Both the position numbers and the translations under genes were made by a program. The notes below the pieces were generated by a model. It did no database searches. It had not been told where the DNA came from and worked only from the letters and a program-made list of their open reading frames with translations. Below, in pieces: positions 17,136 to 27,279 of a stretch of 64,000 nucleotides of DNA. The stretch is from positions 29,557-93,556 of the forward strand of contig JAFVAO010000062.1 in assembly GCA_017480445.1 (NCBI GenBank), given 5' to 3'. This DNA comes from Lachnospiraceae bacterium (GTDB lineage: Bacteria; Bacillota; Clostridia; Lachnospirales; Lachnospiraceae). Every line of letters starts with the position of its first letter. Positions within the stretch are counted from its first letter, which is position 1.

Positions 17136-18806
17136 TTAATATAATCCAAGAATTTTGCCGTCCTCATCCACGTCGATCCGGTGCGCCGCCGGTTCCTTCG
17201 GCAGACCCGGCATCGTCATCACCGCGCCGGTCAGCACCACGACAAACCCGGCACCCGCGGAGACATACACTTCTCTGACATTCATTTCAAATCCCTTCGG
17301 CGCCCCTAAGAGTGTAGGATCATCCGAGAGGGAATACTGATTTTTGGCCATACACACCGGGAAACTGCCATATCCCAGTTTCTCCAGCTGTGCAATCTGT
17401 TTGAGCGCCGCCGCGGAAAAGTTCACCCCGTCAGCGCCATAAATTTCTGTGGAAATTGTTTCAATTTTTTCCCGTAAGGACAGCTTGTCCTCGTAGAGCA
17501 CCTGAAAATGACTTTCTCTGGTCTCCAGCGTCTCGAGCACTTTCTCGGCGAGTGCAATACCGCCCGCGCCGCCCTTCGCCCATACCTCGGAAAGCGCAAA
17601 TGCGCAACCTTTCTCCTCACAGAACGTCCGAACTACGGAAAGTTCCCGCTCCGTATCCGACACGAAGGAATTGAGCGTCACCACAACCGGCACGCCATAT
17701 TTGTGCAGGTTCTCAATATGCTTCTCCAGATTCGCCATACCCTTTCGCAGCGCGTCCAGATCCTCTTTGTCCAGATCTGCCTTGGCCACGCCGCCGTTGT
17801 ATTTGAGCGCACGCACCGTCGCCACAAGCACCACCGCATCGGGTCGCAGCCCCGCTACACGGCACTTGATATCACAAAATTTCTCCGCGCCCAGATCCGC
17901 GCCAAATCCTGCCTCTGTTATGCAGTAATCCGCCATTTTCATAGCTGCTTTGGTGGCACGCACCGAGTTGCAGCCATGCGCAATATTGGCAAACGGTCCG
18001 CCGTGTACCAATGCAGGCGTGTGCTCCAATGTCTGAATCAGATTGGGCTTCATGGCATCCTTCAACAGCGCCGCCATAGCGCCCACTGCCTGCAGATCCC
18101 TGGCCGTCACCGGCTCACCCTTAAAATTATACGCCACAACAATTTTGGCAAGCCGCTCCTTCAGATCCTGCATATTCTCCGCCAGGCACAGAATCGCCAT
18201 GATCTCGCTGGCCACCGTGATGACAAAATGATCCTCCCGCACAAATCCGTCTGCCTTGCTGCCCATGCCGACTACCACATTGCGCAGCACACGGTCATTC
18301 ATATCCTCACAGCGCTTCCAGATAATCTGTCTGGTATCAATCCCCAGCGCATTCCCCTGCTGGATATGGTTGTCCAACAGCGCTGCCAACAGATTATTGG
18401 CCGAGGTGATCGCATGAAAATCTCCGGTAAAATGCAGATTCAGATCTTCCATCGGCACGACCTGCGCGTAACCGCCGCCTGCAGCGCCGCCCTTGATGCC
18501 GAAGCAAGGCCCCAGCGAGGGCTCTCTGAGCGCGATGATCGCCTTTTTGCCCAACTGTCCGAAGGCCTGGCCCAAACCGACCGTCGTCGTGGTCTTGCCC
18601 TCACCGGCCGGCGTCGGATTGATCGCCGTCACAAGGATCAGCTTACCGTCCGGTCTGCCTTCCAGCTGCTTTAAAAATTGCTCCGAAAGCTTCGCCTTGT
18701 ATCTGCCGTACAGTTCCAGCTCTTCCTCCGGGATATCCAGTTTTGCGGCGATCTCCGCGATCGGTGACAGCGTTGCCTCCTGCGCGATTTCAATATCCGA
18801 TTTCAT
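17136..18806 (-). CDS. fhs: Formate-tetrahydrofolate ligase
   Basis: A 556-aa enzyme that makes 10-formyl-THF from formate, THF and ATP. The P-loop [18 protein letters not shown] is at residues about 65-82. The conserved [20 protein letters not shown] and [25 protein letters not shown] blocks are diagnostic. The ribosome site GGAGG lies 7 bases before the ATG. It is 22 bases downstream of ftsK and directly upstream of folD. It serves purine and formyl-Met supply; no acetogenesis genes (CODH/ACS) are in this window. Confidence 0.97.
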   Translation of the reverse strand: MKSDIEIAQEATLSPIAEIAAKLDIPEEELELYGRYKAKLSEQFLKQLEGRPDGKLILVTAINPTPAGEGKTTTTVGLGQAFGQLGKKAIIALREPSLGPCFGIKGGAAGGGYAQVVPMEDLNLHFTGDFHAITSANNLLAALLDNHIQQGNALGIDTRQIIWKRCEDMNDRVLRNVVVGMGSKADGFVREDHFVITVASEIMAILCLAENMQDLKERLAKIVVAYNFKGEPVTARDLQAVGAMAALLKDAMKPNLIQTLEHTPALVHGGPFANIAHGCNSVRATKAAMKMADYCITEAGFGADLGAEKFCDIKCRVAGLRPDAVVLVATVRALKYNGGVAKADLDKEDLDALRKGMANLEKHIENLHKYGVPVVVTLNSFVSDTERELSVVRTFCEEKGCAFALSEVWAKGGAGGIALAEKVLETLETRESHFQVLYEDKLSLREKIETISTEIYGADGVNFSAAALKQIAQLEKLGYGSFPVCMAKNQYSLSDDPTLLGAPKGFEMNVREVYVSAGAGFVVVLTGAVMTMPGLPKEPAAHRIDVDEDGKILGLY

Positions 18807-18827
18807 GTATATTCCTCCGATTTACCA

Positions 18828-21671
18828 TCATATTTCTTCCAGCAGCTGTTCAAACTGCTCCATACTCATGAGCACTTTGCGGGGCTTGGTACCCTCCTCT
18901 TCTCCGACAACGCCGTACTCGCACAGCTGATCCATGATCCGCGCCGCACGGTTAAAGCCGACCTTCAGCACTCTCTGCAGCATACCGATCGACGCCTTGT
19001 CTTTGTCGATGATGAACCTGCCGGCCTCCTCAAAATACTCGTCCCTGCCGCTGTCACTGCCGCCACCGGCAGCGCCGCCTGCCGCAGCGCCGGACGAAGA
19101 GCCGATGTTTTTGATCTTCTCCTCAATATCCGCTGCATAGGTATTGCCGATCATTTGGTTCTTCAGGAAATCCACCACATCGGAAACCTCTTTATCTGAC
19201 ACAAACGCGCCCTGTATGCGGGCAGGCTTGGAATAGCCCTGGGGATAAAAAAGCATATCGCCCTTGCCGAGCAGCTTCTCCGCGCCGACCATATCCAGAA
19301 TCGTGCGCGAATCCACGCCGCTGGACACCGCAAACGCCACACGGCTGGGCATATTGGCCTTGATCAGTCCGGTGATGACATCCACGCTGGGACGCTGGGT
19401 AGCGATGATCAGATGGATGCCGCAGGCTCTCGCCAGCTGCGCCAGGCGACAGATGGATTCCTCCACCTCGCCGGGGCTTACCATCATCAGATCCGCCAAC
19501 TCGTCGACGATGATCACGATCTGCGGCAGCTTAGCCGGCACATCCTCCTCGCCGTTCTCACGCATGGTCTCCAGCTTTTTATTATAGCCCTTCAGATCTC
19601 TCACATTATAATCCGCAAACTTGCGATAACGGTCCTCCATCTCGGACACCGCCCAGTGCAGTGCCGCGGAGGCCTTCTTGGGATCCGTGACCACCGGGAT
19701 CAGCAGATGCGGTATCCCGTTATACACCGACAGCTCCACCACCTTCGGATCCACCATGATCAGCTTCACATCATCCGGGTGTGCCTTATACAGAATACTC
19801 ATGATCAGCGTATTGATGCAGACGGATTTACCGGATCCGGTGGAACCGGCGATCAACATATGCGGCATCTTCGCGATGTCCGCCACCACCGTCTTGCCGG
19901 CAATGTCCTTGCCGACCGCAAACGCAATATTCGACGGAAACTCCTTGAACTCCTTGCTCTCGAGCAGATCCCGAAGCGCCACCGTCATATTCTCCTTGTT
20001 GGGTACCTCGATACCGATGGCGGCCTTTCCGGGGATCGGCGCCTCGATACGGATATCCGTCGCCGCCAGATTCAGCTTGATATCATCGGTGAGTCCCACG
20101 ATCTTGGAGACCTTGACACCCTGTTCCGGCTGCAGCTCATAGCGGGTCACGCTCGGTCCCTGGCTGATGTCTGTGATCGTCACCTTCACGCCGAAGGTGC
20201 TCAGGGTCTGCTGCAGGCGCATGGCCGTCTCTTTCAATTCCTCCGTGGAATCCGTCGCGGTATTCTCTCCCTTTTGCAGGCGGGAAAGCGGCGGGAACAT
20301 ATACTTCTTCGGCACCTTTTTCTCAGCAGCCTGCATGTCCTTCTGCATCTGCTTCTGCACAGGCGACATGCCGTCATCCGCCGGTGCCACAGCCCCGGGC
20401 TTGGCATATCCGGCCGATCCGACCGGATCGGTCGCACGCTGATCTGCCACGCCGTCCTTATGTACCCGGATCTGATCCGCCTCGTGTATGAGCTCCGGCT
20501 TGATCTGGGTACGTGACACAGTCTCCTGCGGTTCCTCGGCCACAGGTGCAGCCGCACGCACGGGTCTTACAGCAGTATCCGCAAGGTCCTCTCCCTGCAT
20601 GTCCTCCGCGCCGGACACCTCCGAAAGATGTACCTGATGTGCCGTGCGCACACGGATTTTGTTAAAATCAAACGCTTCCTCAGATGGTGCGGACTGTTTC
20701 GCCGTCAGACCGGCCGCGCCCACAGCGTCCGCAGCAGGATTCTCCTGCTCTTGATACGTAATCTCATGAATATCGCCCTTATGTACTTTCTCGTCCTTTT
20801 TTAAAGATGTATCTAACATCACGCCGGACACCGTCTTGTCCATGCGCAGGATCTTCTCGTTCTCCTTTTCCTCCGCCTTCAGCCGGCGTTCCTCCGCCCG
20901 CTCCGCACGCAGACGTTCGTTCTCCTCCCTGCGCGCTCTCGCCGCTTCCTTGCGGTTCTCCGCTTCCTCTCTGCGCCGCTCGGCCGCCTCTCTGCGATTC
21001 TCAATCGCCTCCAGACGCCGCTCATCCTCCTCAAGCCACTGCTCCTTGGATGCCGCGGAGAAGTCCCGGATATGCTCCGCACCGTCGCGCATACTGCCTA
21101 ACAGCGAGCGCTCCGTCAACAGGATCATGCTGATCGCCGACGCAAGCAGTACAACCAGGATGGTGCCCATCATCTCCAGATTATGATACAAAAGATACGC
21201 AAGGCTTCCCGCCAGGACGCCGCCGCCTTTGCCGACACTGCATGCGTCATAAATTTCCTTGGCCTGATAACCGTCCATGGATTTGATCGTCCCGGCAAAC
21301 AGCTCACAGACCACACCGAGCATCAAAAACAGCACAACGCCCGCAATCAGCTTGCGCAGCGCAGTGGGATTCCCCTCATTGGCAATCCAGAAGGACATCG
21401 CCACAAAGATCAGAATCGGTGTCACATAGGCCGGCAATCCAAATAACCCGAACATCACCGAACGGATGCTGTCCCCCACCGGACCGATGATACCGAAATT
21501 GCACAAAAAGAGAAACAGCATCACCACACTGACGACAATCATGCCGATCTCGTGAAACAACGCACTGTCCTGTTCCTTTTGCTGGACAGTAATTCTTTTG
21601 GCGGAAGACGTGCGCCGTGTGGAACCTCCTGTTTTTCTGGAACGTGAAGATTTATTTGATGAAGAAGCCAT
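18828..21671 (-). CDS. ftsK: DNA translocase FtsK/SpoIIIE
   Basis: A 947-aa septal DNA pump. The N-terminal region has about four membrane helices (residues 40-200). It is followed by a highly charged Glu/Arg coiled segment (about 210-275, repeats such as [21 protein letters not shown]) and a variable linker to about residue 450. The RecA-like motor carries Walker [15 protein letters not shown] near residue 610 and Walker [14 protein letters not shown] near 718. The C-terminal 65 residues form the winged-helix gamma domain ([22 protein letters not shown]). Whether it serves vegetative division, spore chromosome transport or both cannot be told from sequence. Confidence 0.95.
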   Translation of the reverse strand: MASSSNKSSRSRKTGGSTRRTSSAKRITVQQKEQDSALFHEIGMIVVSVVMLFLFLCNFGIIGPVGDSIRSVMFGLFGLPAYVTPILIFVAMSFWIANEGNPTALRKLIAGVVLFLMLGVVCELFAGTIKSMDGYQAKEIYDACSVGKGGGVLAGSLAYLLYHNLEMMGTILVVLLASAISMILLTERSLLGSMRDGAEHIRDFSAASKEQWLEEDERRLEAIENRREAAERRREEAENRKEAARARREENERLRAERAEERRLKAEEKENEKILRMDKTVSGVMLDTSLKKDEKVHKGDIHEITYQEQENPAADAVGAAGLTAKQSAPSEEAFDFNKIRVRTAHQVHLSEVSGAEDMQGEDLADTAVRPVRAAAPVAEEPQETVSRTQIKPELIHEADQIRVHKDGVADQRATDPVGSAGYAKPGAVAPADDGMSPVQKQMQKDMQAAEKKVPKKYMFPPLSRLQKGENTATDSTEELKETAMRLQQTLSTFGVKVTITDISQGPSVTRYELQPEQGVKVSKIVGLTDDIKLNLAATDIRIEAPIPGKAAIGIEVPNKENMTVALRDLLESKEFKEFPSNIAFAVGKDIAGKTVVADIAKMPHMLIAGSTGSGKSVCINTLIMSILYKAHPDDVKLIMVDPKVVELSVYNGIPHLLIPVVTDPKKASAALHWAVSEMEDRYRKFADYNVRDLKGYNKKLETMRENGEEDVPAKLPQIVIIVDELADLMMVSPGEVEESICRLAQLARACGIHLIIATQRPSVDVITGLIKANMPSRVAFAVSSGVDSRTILDMVGAEKLLGKGDMLFYPQGYSKPARIQGAFVSDKEVSDVVDFLKNQMIGNTYAADIEEKIKNIGSSSGAAAGGAAGGGSDSGRDEYFEEAGRFIIDKDKASIGMLQRVLKVGFNRAARIMDQLCEYGVVGEEEGTKPRKVLMSMEQFEQLLEEI

Positions 21672-21726
21672 CTCGCTTCATACCTCTCTGTTCTAACTTT
21701 CGTTTTTTATCTATTCTTAAAGTATA

Positions 21727-21755
21727 AGTATACCATTTTTCCCAGATCTTGTCAT
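21727..21755 (-). promoter_or_regulatory. Candidate SigA promoter for ftsK
   Basis: On the minus strand ATGACA (21755-21750) and TATACT (21732-21727) are 17 bases apart, in the gap between tepA and ftsK. The unit it would drive may extend through fhs and folD, since the gaps there are under 30 bases. Confidence 0.55.
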
Positions 21756-21758
21756 CAA

Positions 21759-22445
21759 CTATTTATTGTCAATGAGCTCATGCAGCTTGCGGATTGCCCG
21801 ATCAATCCCGCCGACTTCGTCGATGATGCCGTATTTCACGGCCTCCTCCCCCACCAGGATCGTTCCGACGTCCTTGGTGAGCACTCCCGTCTCCATCATC
21901 AGCGCCTCCAGCTGCTTGCGGGAAATCCGGCAATGCGACGACACAAAACCGGTGATCCGGTCCTGAATCAGCTTGAAATAATCAAAGGTCTGCGGCACAC
22001 CGATGACGGTCCCGTTCATCCGCACCGGATGGATGACCATCGTGCCTGTGGGCACAATAAAAGAATAATCCGTGCTCACGGCGATGGGAACGCCGATGGA
22101 GTGACTGCCGCCGAGCACCAGAGAGACAGTCGGCTTACTCAGGGAAGAAACCATCTCTGCGATGGCAAGCCCCGCCTCCACATCGCCGCCCATCGTATTC
22201 AGGATGACCAACACCCCCTGAATGTCCCTGCTGTCCTCAATCGCGGCAAGCTGCGGAAGCACGTGCTCATATTTGGTCGTCTTGGAATCTCCGGAGAGAT
22301 TATCGTGCCCCTCGATCTCCCCGATGATCGAAAGCAAATGAATATCCTGCTGTTTCTCATTGTCCTGCAGCGTGACCTGACCGAACTTTTCGATCCGTTC
22401 ATCCTGATGCGCCTCTTTGTCCTGTTTGGTCTTCATGTCCTGCAT
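21759..22445 (-). CDS. tepA: ClpP-fold protease, TepA/YmfB-like
   Basis: A 228-aa member of the ClpP/crotonase-like peptidases. The nucleophile is Ser116 in GGSHSIGVP and the base His139 in MVIHPVRM, with the oxyanion strand [17 protein letters not shown]. TepA (translocation-enhancing protein, YmfB in Bacillus) lies next to ftsK/spoIIIE, as here. Whether it degrades signal peptides or other substrates is not settled for the family. The N-terminal 35 residues are charged and lack a signal peptide, so it is cytoplasmic. AGGAGG lies 10 bases before the ATG. Confidence 0.88.
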   Translation of the reverse strand: MQDMKTKQDKEAHQDERIEKFGQVTLQDNEKQQDIHLLSIIGEIEGHDNLSGDSKTTKYEHVLPQLAAIEDSRDIQGVLVILNTMGGDVEAGLAIAEMVSSLSKPTVSLVLGGSHSIGVPIAVSTDYSFIVPTGTMVIHPVRMNGTVIGVPQTFDYFKLIQDRITGFVSSHCRISRKQLEALMMETGVLTKDVGTILVGEEAVKYGIIDEVGGIDRAIRKLHELIDNK

Positions 22446-22460
22446 GGTATCGCAACCTCC

Positions 22461-22541
22461 TAAACATAAGCGTCTTATAGGAAACTCCCATAAGTTAAGA
22501 AAACTGTGTCTGACAAGCTGACACAGTTTTGCTTATGTTTA
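22461..22541. repeat. Nested inverted repeats upstream of tepA
   Basis: TAAACATAAG (22461-22470) pairs exactly with CTTATGTTTA (22532-22541). Within this outer stem lie a small CTTAT/ATAAG hairpin (22474-22494) and the 11-bp hairpin at 22500-22530, so the region could fold as a three-way junction. Confidence 0.6.
22500..22530 (-). terminator. Hairpin terminator after the glycan/membrane-protein operon
   Basis: AAAACTGTGTC pairs with GACACAGTTTT over 11 bp with a 9-base loop. The stem ends in TTTT on either strand, so it can act in both directions. It separates the gene ending at 22574 from tepA. Confidence 0.75.
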
Positions 22542-22573
22542 GTATGACCAGATACCGGTCTGCCTATACCGTA

Positions 22574-24139
22574 TTACGGAATGTCGAAATCATCGTCATC
22601 CGCCACTTCATAGTCGTAATCGAGCGCCTTTCGCTCCCGTTTTTTCGGAAGCGGCAACGGATTTTCTATGTATTGTACCGGCGCAGGCGTCTCGGCAGTC
22701 GCAGCCGGCGCAGAATCATGGACTGCATCCGGTGCGTTCCCCTGCTGTGGCGCATCCGGCGCGCTCTCCGCCGTGCTCACCTGCGGCATATCCGGCGCGC
22801 TCTCCGGCGCTTCCACCGCCATGGGCGCTGTCGTTTCCGTGTCCGTCTCTCTGCGCGTGATATCGTCAAACACCGACTGCTCCGGCCGGCAGAACAGGTC
22901 TTCCACGCTGATACCCGCAAGCACCGCACAGATTATATACAACAATGCATTTACATTCCATTCCGCGAACGAGCACATGTCAAAGCTCTGTACGATAAGC
23001 AGGGTCCATCCGGCAAACAGCCACATACCCTTCACCCGCATCCTGCCGCAGATCCAATAACTGAAGATCCCCACCGCCATCAAGACGACAAGCACCAAAA
23101 TATCTCCGTATTGGATACCGCTCTCCAGCGCAAGCTCCGGCAGATGCCATTGTCCCGGAAGATACAGCGCTATCTGCTCCTGCATCGCACCGATCGCATC
23201 GCCGCCGCAGGCCATCCGCACCGCATAGGGAACCGCGTAACCGATGCCGGTCGCGACAAGTCCGAGCACAAACAACAGCACGCCGTTTACCGCACTGTCC
23301 TCCTCCGCTTTTTTGCCAAAGGATAACATCCCCGTCAACAGGACAAGCAGCGTACACCCCGCCGCCAGATCCAGATAAGCGCAGAGACCGATGCAGATAC
23401 CGGCAAGCAGCGTCTGAGCGATCACGGGCAGCTTTTTTTCTGAATTTCCTGAATTTATCTCCGGTACCGCAGCGATGGCATCCACTGCAAGCCCGTAAAA
23501 ACAAAGGATCAACAAAAGCGGGGAAAGACTGCTGGTCTCCTCCACCATAAACGGTCCGAAACCGATACATGCAACCACAAGCAGCGCCGGCAGCCGTCCG
23601 GCTCCTCTTCGCACGCCCAGATACATGCAGATCGCCGCGGCGACCAACAGGACAAACTGCAGCACAACCGCTGCAAAAGGCTTATTCCCCAGGAAAAACA
23701 CCGCCAGCCGCAGCAGATGCATATACGCTTCCATGCCTCTGTGCGCAAACACGGGCAATGCCTGCTGTTCCTCCGTGATCTGCACCATCCCGAAGATCGG
23801 ATCATCCGCAATGTTCCACCAGATACGATACTGGGAAAACAGTGCGCGCACAAGCACCATCAGAATCAGAAAAATGATGAACACCAGACTCTCCAGCACA
23901 ATGCCGGTCATTCCTCCGCCGGCACGCCCTGTATGTCCTGCGGTCGCGTTCTTTCTCCGGCCGACCACCAAACAGATCAGCCCCAGCACAAGCAGCACAA
24001 CCGCCGCGCCGATCAGACCCATGTAGGATCGATACCCCATATTGACACTGACGGACATCGCCGAGAGGAACAGAACAATTCCTGCGGTCAGTCCATATAC
24101 GATCCACACCAGAATCGTCGGTAAACTATGCTTCTTCAT
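22574..24139 (-). CDS. Polytopic membrane protein with acidic C-terminal tail, glycosyltransferase-associated
   Basis: A 521-aa protein with about 10-11 membrane helices in residues 1-405. An Ala/Pro/Glu-rich linker follows, then a conserved-looking end PLPLPKKRERKALDYDYEV with an Asp run. The arrangement is like GT-C type membrane glycosyltransferases of the PMT/ArnT superfamily, but I see no clear catalytic Asp/Glu loop, so this is an inference. It overlaps the preceding GT2 glycosyltransferase by 14 bases, which suggests the two proteins work together on a lipid-linked sugar. Confidence 0.65.
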   Translation of the reverse strand: MKKHSLPTILVWIVYGLTAGIVLFLSAMSVSVNMGYRSYMGLIGAAVVLLVLGLICLVVGRRKNATAGHTGRAGGGMTGIVLESLVFIIFLILMVLVRALFSQYRIWWNIADDPIFGMVQITEEQQALPVFAHRGMEAYMHLLRLAVFFLGNKPFAAVVLQFVLLVAAAICMYLGVRRGAGRLPALLVVACIGFGPFMVEETSSLSPLLLILCFYGLAVDAIAAVPEINSGNSEKKLPVIAQTLLAGICIGLCAYLDLAAGCTLLVLLTGMLSFGKKAEEDSAVNGVLLFVLGLVATGIGYAVPYAVRMACGGDAIGAMQEQIALYLPGQWHLPELALESGIQYGDILVLVVLMAVGIFSYWICGRMRVKGMWLFAGWTLLIVQSFDMCSFAEWNVNALLYIICAVLAGISVEDLFCRPEQSVFDDITRRETDTETTAPMAVEAPESAPDMPQVSTAESAPDAPQQGNAPDAVHDSAPAATAETPAPVQYIENPLPLPKKRERKALDYDYEVADDDDFDIP

Positions 24140-25082
24140 TTGTCAAAACCTTCTCAATATTGTAGCGGGGACGTTGTTTCACCTCAATGTAGATCTTGCC
24201 GATATACTGGCCGACCAATCCGATGGCCAGAAGCTGTAAGCCACCCAGAAACCAGATGGACAGAATCAGCGAAGTCCAGCCCGGCACAACATGTCCCGTA
24301 AAGAACGAAATCAATGCATAAACAGCCGCCAAAACAGACGCTATAACGATAAAAATACCCACGCCCAAAATCATGCTGATCGGCTTCACACTGAAGGAAG
24401 AAATACCGTTAAACGCCAGCGCAAGCATTTTCTTTAACGGGTATTTGGACTCTCCCGCCACACGCTCCAACCGGTCGTAGTAGACACAGTCCGTCTGGTA
24501 GCCGATGAGCGGCACCATCCCGCGCAGGAACAGATTGGTCTCCTTGTACTTGGAAAACTGTTCCACGGCACGTTTGCTCATCAGTCGAAAATCCGCGTGG
24601 TTGTAAACCGTCTTGACTCCCATCAGCTCCATGACCTTATAGAAGCCCTGCGCAGTCGTGCGCTTGAAAAACGTATCTGTCTTCCGCTCCTTCCGGACGC
24701 CATAGACAATGTCATTCCCCGCGTGAAACTTATCGATCATTTCCTCGATGACATTCACGTCATCCTGCAGATCGGCATCGATGGAGATCGTCACATCACT
24801 GAGATCCTTGGCCGTAATCAGGCCTGCCGTCAACGCAAACTGATGGCCCACATTGCCCGCCAGCTTCACGCCGAATACCTGCGCAGGATACGCCGCGTGC
24901 TCCGCTTCGATCAATTCCCAGGTGCGGTCTTTGCTGCCGTCATTGACAAACAGAATAAAACTGTCCGCGCCGATCTTTCCTTTTTTTACCAAGCCGTCCA
25001 GCACTTCCCTGAGTGCTTTGGAGGCAATCTGAAGTACTTCCTCCTCATTGTAACAGGGCACTACAATTGCGAGTCTATCCAT
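24126..25082 (-). CDS. Glycosyltransferase family 2, polyprenyl-phosphate sugar transferase (GtrB/YkoT-like)
   Basis: A 318-aa protein. The GT-A fold domain begins LAIVVPCYNEEEVL, with nucleotide-sugar/metal residues in SIDADLQDD and the ALTAGLITA segment. Two C-terminal membrane helices lie at about 232-256 and 268-292, ending VGQYIGKIYIEVKQRPRY, a diagnostic tail of the GtrB/DPM1-like group that charges undecaprenyl phosphate with glucose or another hexose. GGGGAGG lies 6 bases upstream. It follows metY by 16 bases and overlaps the membrane-protein gene after it. Confidence 0.9.
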   Translation of the reverse strand: MDRLAIVVPCYNEEEVLQIASKALREVLDGLVKKGKIGADSFILFVNDGSKDRTWELIEAEHAAYPAQVFGVKLAGNVGHQFALTAGLITAKDLSDVTISIDADLQDDVNVIEEMIDKFHAGNDIVYGVRKERKTDTFFKRTTAQGFYKVMELMGVKTVYNHADFRLMSKRAVEQFSKYKETNLFLRGMVPLIGYQTDCVYYDRLERVAGESKYPLKKMLALAFNGISSFSVKPISMILGVGIFIVIASVLAAVYALISFFTGHVVPGWTSLILSIWFLGGLQLLAIGLVGQYIGKIYIEVKQRPRYNIEKVLTNEEA

Positions 25083-25098
25083 AATAACCTCCCCGCTC

Positions 25099-26385
25099 CT
25101 ATCCTTCTATCGCCTGCTTCAAATCAGCAATAATATCATCCACATGTTCGATACCGACAGACAGCCGGATCAGATCCGGTGCCACGCCGGCCTCTTTCAG
25201 CTGCTCGTCATTCATTTGCCGGTGGGTATGGCTGGCCGGATGCAGCACACAGGTTCTGGCATCCGCCACATGCGTCACGATAGCCGCAAGCTTTAGCTTG
25301 TCCATCATTTCCTCCGCAGCCTTTCTGCCGCCCTTTAAGCCAAACGAGATCACGCCGCAGCTTCCCTTGGGCATATATTTCTGCGCAAGTGCATGGTAGC
25401 GGTTGCCGGAAAGCCCCGGATAATTCACCCACGCCACCTTTTCATGCGCCTCCAAAAACTCAGCCACCGCCTGTGCATTGGCACAGTGACGCTCCATCCT
25501 AAGCGGCAGGGTCTCCAATCCGACATTCAGCAAAAACGCGTTTTGCGGTGCCTGAATGGAACCGAGATCCCGCATCAGCTGTGCGGTCGCCTTGGTGATA
25601 TATGCCGCCTTTCCGAATTTCTTCGTGTAGGTCACGCCGTGGTAAGACTCATCCGGCGTGGTCAGTCCGGGGAACTTATCCGCATAAGCCTCCCAGTCAA
25701 AATTGCCGGAATCCACGATCGCGCCGCCGACGCACATCGCATGTCCATCCATATATTTTGTGGTGGAATGGGTCACAATATCCGCACCCCACACAAACGG
25801 ATTACAGTTGATGGGCGTAGCAAACGTATTGTCCACGATTAACGGCACACCATGGCTGTGCGCCAGACGCGCAAATTTCTCGATATCGAGCACCACCAGC
25901 GCCGGATTGGCAATCGTCTCCGCCACGACACATTTGGTGTTGTCCCGAAATGCCTTCGCCAGTTCCTCCTCCGGTGCATCGGGGTCCACCACGGTCGTCT
26001 CGATTCCCATTTTTTTCATCGTCACGGTCAACAGGTTAAACGTGCCGCCGTACACGGTAGAGGACATCACCACATGGTCTCCCGCCTCGCAGATATTGAA
26101 CACCGCATAATAATTGGCCGCCTGCCCCGAGCTGGTCAGCATAGCCGCCACGCCGCCCTCCAGTTCGCAGATCTTCTGCGCGACATAGTCATTCGTGGGA
26201 TTCTGTAATCTGGTATAAAAATAACCGCTCTCCTCCAGATCAAACAGCTTTCCCATATGCTCGGAGGTATCGTATTTGAAGGTTGTGCTCTGATAGATCG
26301 GCAGCACCCGCGGTTCTCCGTTGCCGGGCTGCCAGCCGGACTGCACACATATGGTCTCTTTCTTAAAATTCGGATTCTGAGCCAA
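25099..26385 (-). CDS. metY: O-acetylhomoserine aminocarboxypropyltransferase (sulfhydrylase)
   Basis: About 428 residues of the Cys/Met-metabolism PLP-enzyme family. The motif THSTTKYMDGH contains the PLP-binding Lys. VVMSSTVYGGTFNLL and the size (longer than cystathionine synthases) point to O-acetylhomoserine sulfhydrylase, which makes homocysteine from O-acetylhomoserine and sulfide. The start is a TTG at 26385, chosen because GGGGAG is 7 bases upstream and the protein then reads LAQNPNFKKETICVQSGW as in homologues; no ATG fits. No SAM riboswitch or T-box precedes it, since the leader is only about 20 bases. Confidence 0.93.
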   Translation of the reverse strand: MAQNPNFKKETICVQSGWQPGNGEPRVLPIYQSTTFKYDTSEHMGKLFDLEESGYFYTRLQNPTNDYVAQKICELEGGVAAMLTSSGQAANYYAVFNICEAGDHVVMSSTVYGGTFNLLTVTMKKMGIETTVVDPDAPEEELAKAFRDNTKCVVAETIANPALVVLDIEKFARLAHSHGVPLIVDNTFATPINCNPFVWGADIVTHSTTKYMDGHAMCVGGAIVDSGNFDWEAYADKFPGLTTPDESYHGVTYTKKFGKAAYITKATAQLMRDLGSIQAPQNAFLLNVGLETLPLRMERHCANAQAVAEFLEAHEKVAWVNYPGLSGNRYHALAQKYMPKGSCGVISFGLKGGRKAAEEMMDKLKLAAIVTHVADARTCVLHPASHTHRQMNDEQLKEAGVAPDLIRLSVGIEHVDDIIADLKQAIEG

Positions 26386-26406
26386 TGCTTTTCTCCCCTT
26401 TCGTGG

Positions 26407-26435
26407 ATTGTACTTATCTGATCGTATTACAGCAA
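26407..26435 (-). promoter_or_regulatory. Candidate SigA promoter for metY
   Basis: On the minus strand TTGCTG (26435-26430) and TACAAT (26412-26407) are exactly 17 bases apart, ending about 20 bases before the TTG start. Confidence 0.6.
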
Positions 26436-26460
26436 GCACCACCTCGCAAAAAGGTGGTGC
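26436..26460 (-). terminator. Hairpin after yebC, before metY
   Basis: GCACCACCT pairs with AGGTGGTGC (9 bp, 7-base loop) just after the yebC stop. The following bases on the minus strand are TTGCTGTAAT, a poor T run that doubles as the metY -35 box, so termination may be partial. Confidence 0.6.
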
Positions 26461-26482
26461 CCTACGCCTTTATTCTATCTGA

Positions 26483-27211
26483 TCACTCGTCCCAATTGTG
26501 ATATACCGCCTGTACATCATCATCCTCGTCCAGCATATCCAGGGTTCTCTGCAGATTCTTGATCGCCGTCTCGTCGGTCAGCTCCACATAATTCTGCGGG
26601 ATCATGGTCACCTCCGCGCTGAGCATGGGAATGCCGGCCTCCTCAAGCGCCTTGCGCACTTCCTCGAAGGCGTCGGGATCCGTGAGAATCTCATAGCTGT
26701 CCTCCTCGTCCGCAAAGTCCTCTGCACCCGCATCCAAAGCAGTCATCATCAGATCATCTGCCTCCAGATCGCACTCCTCTTTGTCGATGATAATCTGCCC
26801 CTTCTTGTCGAACATAAAGGACACACAGCCGGGCGTGCCGATGTTGCCCTGTCCCTTGGTGAACGCACTGCGCACATTTGCCGCCGTACGGTTTTTGTTA
26901 TCCGTCAACGCATCCACAATGATAGCAATGCCGCTCGGGCCGTACCCCTCGTAGGTCACATACTCGTAGTTGACATTTCCCACATCGCCGGCCGCCTTCT
27001 TGATGCCGCGCTCGATGGTGTCATTGGGCATATTGTTGGCCTTCGCCTTGGCAATCACGGTTGCCAGCTTGAAGTTATTGTTGGGGTCGGGGCCGCCCTC
27101 TTTGACCGCCACGGCGATCTCACGGCCGATGATGGTAAAAATCTTACCCTTAGCGGCATCATTTTTCTCTTTTTTATGTTTGATATTCGCAAATTTTGAA
27201 TGTCCTGACAT
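26483..27211 (-). CDS. yebC: YebC/PmpR family DNA-binding or translation-associated protein
   Basis: A 242-aa protein starting [23 protein letters not shown], the family hallmark, with the conserved [19 protein letters not shown] and the acidic C-terminal domain. Members have been described as transcription regulators (PmpR) and, for some paralogues, as factors easing ribosome stalling; which applies here cannot be told. GGAGAG lies about 7 bases upstream. It stands as a single gene between two hairpin or AT-rich gaps. Confidence 0.95.
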   Translation of the reverse strand: MSGHSKFANIKHKKEKNDAAKGKIFTIIGREIAVAVKEGGPDPNNNFKLATVIAKAKANNMPNDTIERGIKKAAGDVGNVNYEYVTYEGYGPSGIAIIVDALTDNKNRTAANVRSAFTKGQGNIGTPGCVSFMFDKKGQIIIDKEECDLEADDLMMTALDAGAEDFADEEDSYEILTDPDAFEEVRKALEEAGIPMLSAEVTMIPQNYVELTDETAIKNLQRTLDMLDEDDDVQAVYHNWDE

Positions 27212-27279
27212 CTCTGCTCTCCTTTGTCTCTCAATATAAGAAAATATTAGAATAAGAAAAAACGCACTGATATATTATA

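Noticed and set aside
26386-26482. SAM riboswitch before metY
   Set aside because: The gap of under 100 bases contains only one hairpin and a promoter; the S-box core is absent.
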